The notes under the pieces are model-generated. The model was not told the DNA's origin and did not search any database. It saw only the letters and a list, made by a program, of their open reading frames with translations. A DNA stretch of 64,000 nt from Vibrio atypicus (GTDB lineage: Bacteria; Pseudomonadota; Gammaproteobacteria; Enterobacterales; Vibrionaceae), in assembly GCF_009811315.1 (NCBI RefSeq), contig NZ_BLID01000003.1, positions 310,001 to 374,000 on the forward strand, read 5' to 3'. Positions 45,665 through 55,094 of this stretch are shown here, one piece after another. The translations under genes were made by a program, and so were the position numbers. The number at the start of each line of letters is the position of its first letter. Position 1 is the first letter of the stretch.

Positions 45665-48466
45665 TTGGACTGGCTTAATGGTTCGACGTCTAGTCGACGA
45701 GGTTCAACCTCAAATAATTTACTGCGCAATGGCTTGATGCTTGTGTGCGCGTTAACTCTATCCGCTTGTGGTGGCGGCGGAGGCAGCAGTGACAATACCA
45801 AACCTCAACCTATCGCCCCTAATTCGCCAAACAGCTTGCTACCAACTTCCAGTGAAATGAGGTGGTATTACAGTGATAGTTCCGAAGGCACATACGCAAC
45901 TACCACTCAAATAGGCGGTCAAACTGCGCAAGTCTTAAACTACCCTACAGGTGGCAAAGAGTACTTTATCGCTACTGAAGATAGCATTTCGTTTGCGGGC
46001 TTTTACTCACCTTCTACTTCGGTTTCAGGCGTTGGTAATTTTAGAATCGACTTTCGCTTTAACGACTCAATGCAATTGGTTGGCAATAGTAGTCGAACTC
46101 TCCAAAGTCTATCAACATCTGGGACTGCCAACATTCAACCGACTTATGGCAGTAACCCGATTAGTGTGTATGGAACTAGTATTGTTAATGGAACAGAGAA
46201 CATCACGGTTCCCTACGGTACGTTCAACGCAACCCATGTCACCCTTGATCTAACGATAAGTTCAACAATTGACGGCTACTATTTTGAGATACCATGGAAT
46301 GTTGAACTTTGGTTTGCGGAAAACGTTGGCGTCGTTCGCCGTGTCCAAAATGGAGAAGTGATTGAGTTAACTAACCTCACATCTCCAGTTATCGAACCCG
46401 ATAATGGTGACGGCACAAACAATGGTAATGATAACGACGGCAATGAAGAAGGAAGTGGCGACAACGGAACAACACCAACCGAACCTACTGAGCCTACTGA
46501 GCCTACTGAGCCTATATTAGACACAGATGGTGATGGCATTGGCAACAATCAAGATACTGATGACGACAATGACGGTGTACTCGATATCAATGATCATTAC
46601 CCGTTAGACCCAACTCGTCATGACAAACTCAAAGCCAACTTATCAAGTGTGAGCTTAAATCATACGATTGGTTCATCAGTAAATGATATTAAGCAACTCG
46701 TTATAACTGGCACAAATATCGACTGGTTACTATTAAATGAAGGCAGCTGGCTTGCGGTTAATCAACGCTCTGGAAACGGTGATACCACTGTCGAACTGTC
46801 AATCAATGACTTTAATCTCCCACAAGGCGTTCATTCGATACCTCTAAAGCTCGTTGATCGTTCTGATGGTAGCGAAACCATTATTAATATTACTTCGGAT
46901 TTCTCCTTGCCTGAATTTACTCTGTCTAAGGAGAGCCTAACGTTTGATATCTCAGATGGTGTAGAGCGCTCATCAAACAATATCGACATTAGCTTAAATA
47001 CAGGCATTCGCTCGTACCCAGTCACGGTTTCAGCACCTGCGATTTTTGATACCTCTACTGTTTACGCCACGTCAGCAATGAAAACGTTAGATATCGATTT
47101 AACGTCAGTTGATAATATTTCTGAAGGACAGAATACATTTACGGTTAACCTATCTACGCAGGTTGGTGTTCATACTGTTGAGAGTAGCTTCGATGTCAAC
47201 GTACTCGCTTCACGTCACGCACTATTAATTCCCGATAGAGGCGTTTCATTCACTAAATTCCCAACTCAAAGTCGACTGTCTGCTGAACTCGATATTCTCG
47301 ATAGTTACAATCTTAAAGAGACACAGTGGACTGCAACCACCTCTGCAAGTTGGTTAACCATTACATCTTCAGGATCCACCTCTGATAAGCTGAGAATTGA
47401 AGCAAATGTCGACGGGTTAGATTTACGTACGTTGCATCAAGCCGAGGTATTCGTTGCTGCAGACGACAATACGATTGCTAATAGCGAAAGCATTAAAGTC
47501 ACGTTATGGGTCGATGAAAACGATCCTATGAGCAAAAGTACGATCACCGGTGAGTATCACAATATCGTTGCAGATCCGGTGAAGCCTTATGTCTACATCA
47601 GTGATGGGTTGAACGACTCAGCAGAGATTAGCATCTATCACACTCATTCTCTTGACTATGTTGCAGGGCTTGAAATTGGTGGTACTCATAGGTTCGGAGA
47701 CATCAAAGTCAGCGAAGATGGTCGCTGGTTATATAGTGGTATTGACGGCAATAGCATCGCTATTTTCAATCTAGAAACACACTCTCTTCATAGTGTCTGG
47801 GTTGGTCACGATGGCCTTGCGGACATGTTTGAACTCGCAGAACCTTCTGGTAAAGTAACCATCCTTGCCCCTGGAGGGAATGTTTATGATGCTCAAACAG
47901 GCAAGCGCTACACAATGCGAGGAGACGGTCATTGGAACTCTTATGAGGCTTGGTATCAAAGTGACGATCACATCGCTGTTAGCTTATTTGCCAACCGTTT
48001 TTGTGCGTCAGAGTCTGGCCTTTCTCCTTACACACTCCATTGTTATGAATTTAACTACAACAGCTATTTGGATGACGTAAAAGTTGAGCTAGTAGGAACG
48101 GCTCCTCATGGTACTGGTTCGTTTATTTCAAGTTTAGCGGTTAATAATGACGGCAGTATTGTCTACCCTGTGGGTGGCTCGTTAGTTGGACTTGAAGTTA
48201 ACAGCATGTCGGTAGTGAGTAGGTTCGTTTCTGACGGGTATACAGCAGGTGTTGCCTTAAGTGAAAACAACCGCATCCATTTATCTACAGCTAACTATTA
48301 TGGTCCGAAAGATCTCTATATTTATAACGTAGATGGTTCGGAACACTTTAGTGGTGATGCTTCAGGTGACTACAACACTATCTATAGTGAGATCGATGTA
48401 TCCGGAGACGGTTATCAAACCTTTGTCACAGATGGGAAAGAGCTTATCATAATGAACACTAACTAA
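45665..48466 (+). CDS. Large Ca-binding lipoprotein with BACON-like and propeller domains
   Basis: About 933 residues. Lipobox TLSAC is followed by a GGGGGSS spacer. Then come a beta-rich domain, an acidic N/D/G/E linker with three to four TEP units, and a thrombospondin-type-3 Ca-binding stretch (DTDGDGIGNNQDTDDDNDGV). Two or three Ig/BACON-like modules (WLAVNQRSGNGDTTVELSI, SWLTITSSGSTSDKLRIE) and a C-terminal YVTN-like propeller (FGDIKVSEDGRWLYSGIDG) complete it. The start is uncertain: the frame is open from a TTG at 45632, a GTG lies at 45656, and the TTG at 45665 follows GGAG at 8 nt. The protein is probably surface-exposed; its role is unknown. Confidence 0.75.
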   Translation: MDWLNGSTSSRRGSTSNNLLRNGLMLVCALTLSACGGGGGSSDNTKPQPIAPNSPNSLLPTSSEMRWYYSDSSEGTYATTTQIGGQTAQVLNYPTGGKEYFIATEDSISFAGFYSPSTSVSGVGNFRIDFRFNDSMQLVGNSSRTLQSLSTSGTANIQPTYGSNPISVYGTSIVNGTENITVPYGTFNATHVTLDLTISSTIDGYYFEIPWNVELWFAENVGVVRRVQNGEVIELTNLTSPVIEPDNGDGTNNGNDNDGNEEGSGDNGTTPTEPTEPTEPTEPILDTDGDGIGNNQDTDDDNDGVLDINDHYPLDPTRHDKLKANLSSVSLNHTIGSSVNDIKQLVITGTNIDWLLLNEGSWLAVNQRSGNGDTTVELSINDFNLPQGVHSIPLKLVDRSDGSETIINITSDFSLPEFTLSKESLTFDISDGVERSSNNIDISLNTGIRSYPVTVSAPAIFDTSTVYATSAMKTLDIDLTSVDNISEGQNTFTVNLSTQVGVHTVESSFDVNVLASRHALLIPDRGVSFTKFPTQSRLSAELDILDSYNLKETQWTATTSASWLTITSSGSTSDKLRIEANVDGLDLRTLHQAEVFVAADDNTIANSESIKVTLWVDENDPMSKSTITGEYHNIVADPVKPYVYISDGLNDSAEISIYHTHSLDYVAGLEIGGTHRFGDIKVSEDGRWLYSGIDGNSIAIFNLETHSLHSVWVGHDGLADMFELAEPSGKVTILAPGGNVYDAQTGKRYTMRGDGHWNSYEAWYQSDDHIAVSLFANRFCASESGLSPYTLHCYEFNYNSYLDDVKVELVGTAPHGTGSFISSLAVNNDGSIVYPVGGSLVGLEVNSMSVVSRFVSDGYTAGVALSENNRIHLSTANYYGPKDLYIYNVDGSEHFSGDASGDYNTIYSEIDVSGDGYQTFVTDGKELIIMNTN
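46481..46516 (+). repeat. 9-bp tandem repeat GAGCCTACT, about four units
   Basis: Four consecutive 9-mers (the first with A for G, the last ending TATA) encode TEP units. Slippage would change the protein in steps of three residues without a frameshift. Confidence 0.85.
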
Positions 48467-48470
48467 CGAC

Positions 48471-48505
48471 AGAAAGCCCAGTTTTTAGCTGGGCTTTCTA
48501 TTTTC
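48471..48505 (+). terminator. Intrinsic terminator after large lipoprotein gene
   Basis: AGAAAGCCCAG pairs with CTGGGCTTTCT, then ATTTT. Confidence 0.9.
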
Positions 48506-48524
48506 AGTATTCCGAGTAAAACGA

Positions 48525-48554
48525 AAAAGCCCCGACATTTCTGTCGGGGCTTTT
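48525..48554 (-). terminator. Terminator of second tRNA operon
   Basis: AAAAGCCCCGACA / TGTCGGGGCTTTT, a 13-bp perfect stem around TTTC. It is placed just after tRNA-Cys on the minus strand with T5 following, and also works in the other direction. Confidence 0.9.
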
Positions 48555-48560
48555 CGATAA

Positions 48561-48634
48561 TGGAGGCGCCTCCCGGAGTCGAACCGAGGTCCACGGATTT
48601 GCAATCCGCTGCATAGCCACTCTGCCAAGGCGCC
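48561..48634 (-). tRNA. tRNA-Cys (GCA)
   Basis: 74 nt and identical to the copy at 29711, with anticodon GCA and encoded TCCA end. Last gene of a Cys-Leu-Cys transcript. Confidence 0.97.
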
Positions 48635-48665
48635 TAAATTAATATGCTATATCTGAGCGAATAGA

Positions 48666-48752
48666 TGGTGCCCCGGGCCGGACTTGAACCGGCACAACGC
48701 GAACGTCGAGGGATTTTAAATCCCTTGTGTCTACCAATTCCACCACCAGGGC
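48666..48752 (-). tRNA. tRNA-Leu (UAA)
   Basis: 87 nt with anticodon TAA and encoded ACCA. It differs from the 29820 copy by two bases only, which lie opposite each other in the variable-arm stem (A-T here, G-C there). Confidence 0.96.
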
Positions 48753-48816
48753 ACACAAATTACTTTGTGATGCCGTTTAATGAGATAAACACCATCTAAA
48801 ATTTGGATAAAGAAAA

Positions 48817-48890
48817 TGGAGGCGCCTCCCGGAATCGAACCGAGGTCCACGGATTTGCAATCCGCTGCATAGCCACTCTGCCAAGGCGCC
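48817..48890 (-). tRNA. tRNA-Cys (GCA), variant
   Basis: 74 nt. One base differs from the other two tRNA-Cys genes, in the T arm just after GTTCGA (T for C). First gene of the Cys-Leu-Cys transcript. Confidence 0.96.
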
Positions 48891-48935
48891 CTTTTCTTTC
48901 AACGCTTTAGGCTCTTGCCCTTGCGTTCGCTGCAT

Positions 48936-48964
48936 ACTTTACGGATTGAGCGTAGAGAGTCAAA
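48936..48964 (-). promoter_or_regulatory. Promoter of Cys-Leu-Cys tRNA operon
   Basis: On the minus strand TTTGAC, 17 bp, TAAAGT, then a G/C discriminator, about 45 bp before the first tRNA. It has the same -10 and spacing as the promoter at 29966. Confidence 0.65.
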
Positions 48965-48987
48965 CAAAAATCTCAGTTTTTTGTTTG
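48961..48987. repeat. AT-rich inverted repeat
   Basis: CAAACAAAAA and TTTTTGTTTG, 10 bp perfect, with a 7-nt spacer. It lies between the yjbR-like gene and the tRNA promoter, and overlaps the -35. Possibly a weak terminator for yjbR or a factor-binding site. Confidence 0.45.
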
Positions 48988-49039
48988 TTTGCCGACAATT
49001 ACATCAAATAGCTGTTTGTTTGATCTAATGCGATAATTT

Positions 49040-49411
49040 TTAAGCACTCTTACCTGAGCCACCCGCCAACAACTCACGCTGAGCTTTCGGTAATTTACTT
49101 ACCACGAGCTCATATGAACGCTCACAGAGATCATGAATTAATCCCTCTTCCACATCACCAGGATAATACACCGTGACCCAATGTCGCTTATTAGTGTGGT
49201 ATCCCGGCGTAATATCGGCAAATTGAGACGTCAGAACCTCTCCATCTTCAGGTTTTACTTTAACCGTTACGTACTCTCGCCCTTCTCTTTGAGCCAAAAT
49301 GGCGAACATCTTACCTTTTACTTTAAACACCAGTGCGTCTGGTCCAAACGGATAGCCTGATTCCGCACACATAAATTTATCCAAGTACTTTTCAAGTTCG
49401 ACGTTCGTCAT
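49040..49411 (-). CDS. YjbR/MmcQ-family protein
   Basis: About 123 residues with the CyaY-like YjbR fold: KYPFGPDALVFKVKGKMFAIL-like core (YPFGPDALVFKVKGK), VTVKVKPED, and the end ITPGYHTNKRHWVTVYYPGD. Members bind double-stranded DNA, but the physiological role is unclear. Of two ATGs, the second (49411) is 8 nt after AGGAG. It follows the HopJ-like gene by 34 bp, so they are probably co-transcribed. Confidence 0.88.
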   Translation of the reverse strand: MTNVELEKYLDKFMCAESGYPFGPDALVFKVKGKMFAILAQREGREYVTVKVKPEDGEVLTSQFADITPGYHTNKRHWVTVYYPGDVEEGLIHDLCERSYELVVSKLPKAQRELLAGGSGKSA

Positions 49412-49445
49412 TCCCATTTCTCCTAAAGAAACTGCGTTAGCTTGC

Positions 49446-49790
49446 CTATTTAATAGTTAAAGCGGGTGAATCAAACTTTACTCCACCCCAACCAGACTCC
49501 ATGAAATTACGAATATTGGCGTGATCGTTACCTTCAGGATTACCAAGAACATCCTCACGGTAAAAGCGACCAAAACATGCAAGCGTCGCATCAACATCAA
49601 GCTCATTGAGTAAACCGAATGCGAAAATCTTACAAGAACCGCTGTTTTGACCCGCTTCATTGTGCGTTTTCCCGTTAGTAAACGATGTTGGGGAAAACTC
49701 ATAGTTTGCGTCAATCACTGCCATCGTTTGTTCAAAATCGACTGATTTAGGCTGAGTATTTAATTTTTCGATAAATGATTTCAATTCCAT
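49446..49790 (-). CDS. HopJ type III effector family protein
   Basis: About 114 residues with the HopJ signature: VDANYEFSPTSFTNG, NEAGQNSGSCKIFAF and CFGRFYREDVLGNPEG. Despite the name, free-living marine bacteria carry this family widely, and there is no type III secretion locus here. Likely a cytoplasmic protein of unknown function. The GTG at 49802 extends the frame by four residues; the ATG at 49790 is preferred without strong evidence. Confidence 0.88.
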   Translation of the reverse strand: MELKSFIEKLNTQPKSVDFEQTMAVIDANYEFSPTSFTNGKTHNEAGQNSGSCKIFAFGLLNELDVDATLACFGRFYREDVLGNPEGNDHANIRNFMESGWGGVKFDSPALTIK

Positions 49791-49930
49791 TTGCTTATTC
49801 ACTACTAACTACTTGAAAAAAACAGTCTATGATATTGAATCGGAGATAAAAAGTGTTAATTAGAAGGAATTTGGACGATAAACCATCCTATTATTAACTA
49901 TGAATAACCACATACTTTTAGGTGATATCT

Positions 49931-50923
49931 ATGCTTGATAGTCAACTGTGTCTAAAAAAGTACCGCACGGAGCTTGTCGATCTATCTAAATGGCAAGAAA
50001 TTGTGGATTTGCTTTCCGAACTTTATCAGTCATCAACCGGAGCGATTGTCCAGTTTCGACAACAAGAATTTAATGTCGTTGTTTCTAGCTCTAATCAAGA
50101 AAACTTCCTGCCACCGGACACAAAATGGCCTTGGGAGATGAAGAGTTTTTGTCGGCACATAATGGAAACTAATCAGGAGCTCTATGTCCCATACCCGATT
50201 AGTGACGACTTTTGGCGAAACGCGCCAGCAGTATGTGAAGGGCCAGTCCGTTCATATTGTGGTATTCCGATTCATTGGCCTAACGGCGATATGTTTGGCA
50301 CCATCTGTGTCATCGACACCAAACCAACTGAGTATCCTAAAACACTCACAACACTATTGAACCAAATGGCTCGCTTGGTTGAATCGGATATAGAGAAAAG
50401 CTGTCAGTTACAAGAAATGAAAGAATTGGCGACAAAAGATGAGCTAACAGGTTTATTGAACCGTAGAGGCTTTGGTCTCGCGGCAGCGCAAAAGCTTAAA
50501 GATGCTAATTTCAACAATCAAACTATCGCCATTCTATATATCGACATTGACAACCTTAAACTCGTCAACGACCAGCATGGCCATGATGCGGGAGATTATT
50601 GTATTTCAGCACTAGCACAGGCGATTAAACTTTCTGCTCATGAGAATGACGTGATTGCAAGACTGGGTGGCGATGAGTTTGTTATTGCCAGTGTTTTACG
50701 CAACGAATCTGATGTCGAACAGATAGTCAGTCAGATCTCAAATTCCTATCAGTCCATTGCAGACAGCAATATAGAACTCAGCAACACAAGTTTAAGCATT
50801 GGTTATTGCTTGAAAACGACTCATCATAGTCACAGCTTAGATGAGCTTATTGCTTTGTCTGACAAAGATATGTACCAAGCCAAACAAAGCAAAAAAGGTT
50901 GTGTTAGTCGCGCTAATACTTAA
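49931..50923 (+). CDS. GAF-GGDEF diguanylate cyclase
   Basis: About 330 residues. An N-terminal GAF-like domain ([41 protein letters not shown]) precedes a GGDEF domain with [12 protein letters not shown] and the active-site [10 protein letters not shown]. It makes cyclic di-GMP from GTP under control of an unknown small ligand. The product-inhibition I-site RxxD reads HEND here, so feedback inhibition is probably lost. The frame starts with GTG at 49922. The ATG at 49931 follows TAGGTGAT, close to a perfect Shine-Dalgarno. The 3' end overlaps the convergent chemoreceptor by 11 bp. Confidence 0.92.
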   Translation: MLDSQLCLKKYRTELVDLSKWQEIVDLLSELYQSSTGAIVQFRQQEFNVVVSSSNQENFLPPDTKWPWEMKSFCRHIMETNQELYVPYPISDDFWRNAPAVCEGPVRSYCGIPIHWPNGDMFGTICVIDTKPTEYPKTLTTLLNQMARLVESDIEKSCQLQEMKELATKDELTGLLNRRGFGLAAAQKLKDANFNNQTIAILYIDIDNLKLVNDQHGHDAGDYCISALAQAIKLSAHENDVIARLGGDEFVIASVLRNESDVEQIVSQISNSYQSIADSNIELSNTSLSIGYCLKTTHHSHSLDELIALSDKDMYQAKQSKKGCVSRANT

Positions 50924-53225
50924 ATTGCGCGACTTCTTGGTTGAGGTCTTGAGCCTGAACAGCGAGCCCCTGAAGTACATCATCCACATCATTGACTTGG
51001 CCCGATACCGAAGACGATGCATCAGATATGGATGTAATACTGCCGCTAATCTCATCCGTCACTGCGCGCTGCTCCTCGGTTGCCGCTGCAATCTGAACGT
51101 TCATTTCGTTTAACTCTGTTAGCATTGCAACAATTTGTTCCAACATTCCGGTATTCTCATTACAGGTATCCACCCCTTTCGAAACCGTAGAGTTCGCGTG
51201 CTCAATGCTTTTTGAAACTTCGTTGGTCTCTTTTTGCAGTGATTCAATCTTGTTTCGGATCTCTTCTGTGGATGATTGAGTTCGGCCTGCTAATGATCTC
51301 ACTTCATCTGCCACTACAGCAAACCCTCGCCCTTGCTCTCCTGCTCGAGCCGCTTCAATCGCTGCGTTTAGCGCCAATAGATTTGTCTGTTCAGCAATGC
51401 CTTGGATTACATCGAGAACCTCAGCAATCGAATTGGTTTCATTGTTTAATCGACCTATGGCTTCAACGGCAGTTTGCATCTCTTCATTTAGCTTGGATAT
51501 CTCAAGCCCCAAGTTACGTCCGATATCAACACCTTCGCTACCTGTATCATTTGCGTTTTTTACAAATTCAGCAGCGCGAGTCGCAAACTGCGCAACTTCT
51601 GCGATTGATGCGCTCATTTGGTTCACCGCGGTAGCAACAGAATCTGTGCGTTGGTTTTGATCATCGACAGAAGCACGCGTACTGTTCATGTTACCTGTCA
51701 TTGTGTTGGTATTTGCATTAAGGTTTTCCGTAGCAAGAGCAAACTTACCAATAATTCCTTGTAAGTGTGCAAACAGCCCGTTTAATGAGATTGCCAAATC
51801 GGTCATTTCATCTTTACCACTTTCAACTAAGCGTTCCGTCAGATCATTATCTCTGCTGATTTGTTGGATTTTCTCGCTTGCCATTCGAATTGGCCACGCG
51901 ATGCTTTTACCCAAGAAATATGAAATAACCATCGCGATGAAAACGATGACAACAATACTCGTCAATACGGTCATGATCATGGTGTTAACTAAAGTCCCAA
52001 CGTCTTTTAGGGCTTCATCTTTGTCTATCTCTGTGACAATCCCCCACGCTAGACCCGCCGCATTAACCGGAGAATACGCTGATAAAACTTCAACACCGCG
52101 ATAATCAAATACAATTTCGGAGCCGCTTCGCCCTTTTAGAGCTTGCTGCGACGTAGTGGTAGAGACCGATTGGCGGCCAATTGCAGACGACTTACCTTTA
52201 ATCTGCTCCAAAATCGCAGAGCTCATTCCAGAGTCTTGCATCGCTTTATAGTAGTTCCCTGGATCTTCAATCAAAAATCGCGATTCACTTCGCAATAGAC
52301 TATCTGGGCCAATCAAGTAACTTTCACCACTTGCGCCTAAACCTGCGTTGCTCCAATTGCCATTAAACGTCATGATCATGTTGATCTTGTCGACTGGCAT
52401 TTGAAAAATCAAAACACCAAGTGTTTCGTTGCCTTTTTTCACCGGCGTTGCGATGAAAGAAGCGGCCGCCTGATAAGATGGGTAGTAGGGCGCGAAGTCT
52501 TCAAGATGAAATTGGTTCGCTCCTAGATTAAGTGCATTCGCAAACGCTTTAGCGATTCCACTATTTGCGTAGGGCCCACTTTTTAGATTCGTCGCATAAT
52601 CAAGTTCTTTGAATACGGAATAGATAACGTTACCTTCGGTATCAACCATAAAGATATCGTAGTAGCCAAACTCTTCCAAAAAGCCTTTAACGCTTGGGTG
52701 GAACTTAGCATGTACCTTGTCATAAGGGGTATTTAAGCTATCAGCCATCAATTGGTGTTTATCCCCTAATTGATTAGGGTTCACACCAATATAGCGTGCT
52801 TGCAAGGCTTTTGCTTTTGGAGAGAGCATATTGAGTTTTTGTAACTCGTTGGCAGATTGGCCGCCATTCGCTGAACGATAAGTAGAACCAAATTGAGATT
52901 GATAATACTGTTTCAGCACGCCGACATCACTTGAAGAGACTTGCTCTACTGGGTAGCTTTTAAACGTCTCGCTAAACGCAAGCATCGCGTCTTGAACCCC
53001 AACAGAATTTGACGTTGTTATTAGCTGGCCTCGAATTTGATCGAAGTAAAGCTCTATTTCGTTTTTCTTTATTTCTCGAACGGAGATCAATTGTTCTGAT
53101 GCTCTCTGGTAAAGAGCACTCTCAGACAAAGTAGATGCACGCCACCCAACAATGACACCCGTAGCAATAACTGCCAAGGTACACAGCAACGTAGACGCCG
53201 CTACGATTTTTGTAGCAATTTTCAT
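50913..53225 (-). CDS. Methyl-accepting chemotaxis protein with Cache sensor
   Basis: 770 residues. Transmembrane helices near 8-28 and near 410-432 enclose a roughly 380-residue periplasmic domain with a Cache-like block ([52 protein letters not shown]). HAMP and a signalling domain with [20 protein letters not shown] follow. It transmits a small-molecule signal to CheA and CheW. The ligand is unknown; the repeated D-x-E-G-N pattern is general for Cache domains. Confidence 0.93.
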   Translation of the reverse strand: MKIATKIVAASTLLCTLAVIATGVIVGWRASTLSESALYQRASEQLISVREIKKNEIELYFDQIRGQLITTSNSVGVQDAMLAFSETFKSYPVEQVSSSDVGVLKQYYQSQFGSTYRSANGGQSANELQKLNMLSPKAKALQARYIGVNPNQLGDKHQLMADSLNTPYDKVHAKFHPSVKGFLEEFGYYDIFMVDTEGNVIYSVFKELDYATNLKSGPYANSGIAKAFANALNLGANQFHLEDFAPYYPSYQAAASFIATPVKKGNETLGVLIFQMPVDKINMIMTFNGNWSNAGLGASGESYLIGPDSLLRSESRFLIEDPGNYYKAMQDSGMSSAILEQIKGKSSAIGRQSVSTTTSQQALKGRSGSEIVFDYRGVEVLSAYSPVNAAGLAWGIVTEIDKDEALKDVGTLVNTMIMTVLTSIVVIVFIAMVISYFLGKSIAWPIRMASEKIQQISRDNDLTERLVESGKDEMTDLAISLNGLFAHLQGIIGKFALATENLNANTNTMTGNMNSTRASVDDQNQRTDSVATAVNQMSASIAEVAQFATRAAEFVKNANDTGSEGVDIGRNLGLEISKLNEEMQTAVEAIGRLNNETNSIAEVLDVIQGIAEQTNLLALNAAIEAARAGEQGRGFAVVADEVRSLAGRTQSSTEEIRNKIESLQKETNEVSKSIEHANSTVSKGVDTCNENTGMLEQIVAMLTELNEMNVQIAAATEEQRAVTDEISGSITSISDASSSVSGQVNDVDDVLQGLAVQAQDLNQEVAQFKY

Positions 53226-53402
53226 AACGATAACCTCTTACAGGTAATCCTTCCCTGTATTTAGAATTAGAGGAAAATCGCCAACCAACGTTATTTTATT
53301 ATGCAAAGAGTGCTATAAGTGTAAGCACGCTTGTGCAACTTTTCGATTAATTCATTGAAAATAGTTATACGAAAAGTGAACCTTTAGATACAAACTTAGT
53401 AA

Positions 53403-54161
53403 TTACATAGAGATACCACCATCAACCTCAAACACCCGAGCGTTGACGTATTCATTTTCAAAGATGAACTTTACGGTTTCTGCGATTTCTTGCGCTTGCC
53501 CCATCCTTCCTACTGGTACCATCTTTTCTAGTCGCTCTCTTGCGACAGGCTTCATCTGCCTTGTCATGTCGGTTTCTATAACGCCCGGAGCAATAGCTGC
53601 AGCGCGAATTCCATAGCGCGCTAACTCCTTTCCCCAAGTCATCGCTAATGTCGCAACAGCAGCTTTTGAAGCAGCGTAATTGGACTGACCTATGTTACCG
53701 GCTCGTGCAACACTTGATATGTTGATGATCACGCCTTTATGTCCACCATTAATCATTTGTAGTGCAGTTTCTCGACCACATAAAAATGTACCCGTTAAAT
53801 TTACATTGATGACGGAATTAAACTGTTCTAAAGAGAGTTTTGATACCTCCCCCTCTTTCACTTTAACCAATAAGCCATCCCTCAATATGCCTGCATTATT
53901 GACTAGCCCATTCAATTGGCCAAAATCAGTGACAATGTCACTAAAGGTGCGTTCGACGTCATTCTCTTTCGTGATATCGACTCCATATGACAACGCTTTA
54001 ACGCCTAACATATTGCACTGCTTTTTTGTGTCGACTAGCGCGTCTTCATCTACATCTATTAGCGCAAGCTCCGCACCAGCATGAGCTAAAGTAATAGCCA
54101 TCATTTGGCCTAAACCTCTCCCTGCCCCTGTGATAGCAATTACACTCTGTTTCAGCTCCAT
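53403..54161 (-). CDS. SDR-family oxidoreductase (FabG-like)
   Basis: 252 residues of a short-chain dehydrogenase: TGAGRGLGQ cofactor loop, NNAG, catalytic Ser in INISSVARAG, and YAASK. It ends VDGGISM. It resembles beta-ketoacyl/3-hydroxyacyl reductases. In this operon a role in 3-hydroxyacyl-CoA oxidation is likely (for example for isoleucine or valine products), but the substrate is not shown. The ATG at 54161 is 6 nt after GGAGG. Last gene of a seven-gene operon. Confidence 0.88.
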   Translation of the reverse strand: MELKQSVIAITGAGRGLGQMMAITLAHAGAELALIDVDEDALVDTKKQCNMLGVKALSYGVDITKENDVERTFSDIVTDFGQLNGLVNNAGILRDGLLVKVKEGEVSKLSLEQFNSVINVNLTGTFLCGRETALQMINGGHKGVIINISSVARAGNIGQSNYAASKAAVATLAMTWGKELARYGIRAAAIAPGVIETDMTRQMKPVARERLEKMVPVGRMGQAQEIAETVKFIFENEYVNARVFEVDGGISM

Positions 54162-54163
54162 CA

Positions 54164-55072
54164 TTAGCCTCCACTATTTTTTTGGTAGAACTCGAATAAG
54201 CTCGAAAAATCCAGTTCTTCATTGCCAGCAGCATTGTGGAATGCATATAAGTTTCTAGCTAATGCGCCCATCGGGACAGAAGATTGACTTTTAGACGCAG
54301 AATCTAAACCTAAGCCCAAATCTTTGAGCATCAATTTACTCATGAAGCCTGGCTGATAATGATTGCTCGCTGGCGCGTTTTCCATCACACCAGGGCAAGG
54401 GTTATACAACTCTAGAGCCCAGTTTCTACCGGAACTTTGCAGCATGATGCTTGAGAGCACTTTAGGATCAAGCCCGTTATCAATCCCTAGATTGAGTGCT
54501 TCACACGTTCCCGACATCAAGATCCCAAGCATAAGGTTGTTACAGATTTTACCCATCTGTCCATCACCCGCTTTGCCCGCGTGGAAAATGTTTTTCCCCA
54601 TATGCTTTAAAACTTGCTCTGCACGGTCAAAAGCTCTGTCATTACCACCCACGATAAACGTTAATGTTCCCGCTGCGGCTCCAGCTACACCACCTGACAC
54701 CGGAGCATCCACAAATTCAAAACCTTTGTCGTCAGCATGTTTGGCAACAATTCTCGCGGATTCTGGATCAATGGTTGATGAATCAATAAGAAGTGTTCCA
54801 GGCTCGACTAGCTCTAATAAACCCGGACCTCCAGAGTGATCGCCCAAATAAACCGCCCGTACATGTTCACCAGCAGGTAACATAGTAACGACCGCATTCG
54901 CTTGTTTGACTGCATCATTGACCGATTTAGTCACGATCGCACCGTATGATTCCAACTCCAGCATGGCCTCTTCAACAAGATCAAACACCTGAACTTTGCA
55001 CCCTGCTTTCAGCAAGTTTTTTGCCATAGGTGCACCCATATTTCCCAATCCAATAAACGCTATTGTTGTCAT
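54164..55072 (-). CDS. mmsB: 3-hydroxyisobutyrate dehydrogenase
   Basis: 302 residues with the family signatures IGLGNMGAPMAKNLLKAG (NAD loop), DAPVSGGVAGAAAGTL (substrate) and GDGQMGKICNNLMLG (catalytic Lys). It oxidises 3-hydroxyisobutyrate to methylmalonate semialdehyde in valine degradation, upstream of MmsA. Stop and next start overlap (TAATG), so it is coupled to the SDR. Confidence 0.94.
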   Translation of the reverse strand: MTTIAFIGLGNMGAPMAKNLLKAGCKVQVFDLVEEAMLELESYGAIVTKSVNDAVKQANAVVTMLPAGEHVRAVYLGDHSGGPGLLELVEPGTLLIDSSTIDPESARIVAKHADDKGFEFVDAPVSGGVAGAAAGTLTFIVGGNDRAFDRAEQVLKHMGKNIFHAGKAGDGQMGKICNNLMLGILMSGTCEALNLGIDNGLDPKVLSSIMLQSSGRNWALELYNPCPGVMENAPASNHYQPGFMSKLMLKDLGLGLDSASKSQSSVPMGALARNLYAFHNAAGNEELDFSSLFEFYQKNSGG

Positions 55073-55094
55073 GTTGCTTTCCTTTTACTCTCAA

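Noticed and set aside
46481..46516. Short tandem repeat considered as a CRISPR remnant
   Set aside because: The units are contiguous 9-mers in frame within a coding sequence, with no spacers. No cas genes are present.
29711..48890. Integrative element with tRNA attachment sites
   Set aside because: No integrase, excisionase or phage gene was found between the tRNA groups, and the whole tRNAs are duplicated instead of a short 3' fragment. Only the repeat-mediated deletion idea is kept.
49446..49790. HopJ-like gene as evidence for type III secretion
   Set aside because: The family name is historical. No secretion genes are nearby, and the protein occurs widely in non-pathogens.
53338..53377. 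8-bp inverted repeat ACTTTTCG / CGAAAAGT between the SDR and the chemoreceptor
   Set aside because: Short arms, 24-nt spacing and AT-rich context. It could be the operon terminator, but there is no T tract and chance is a fair explanation.
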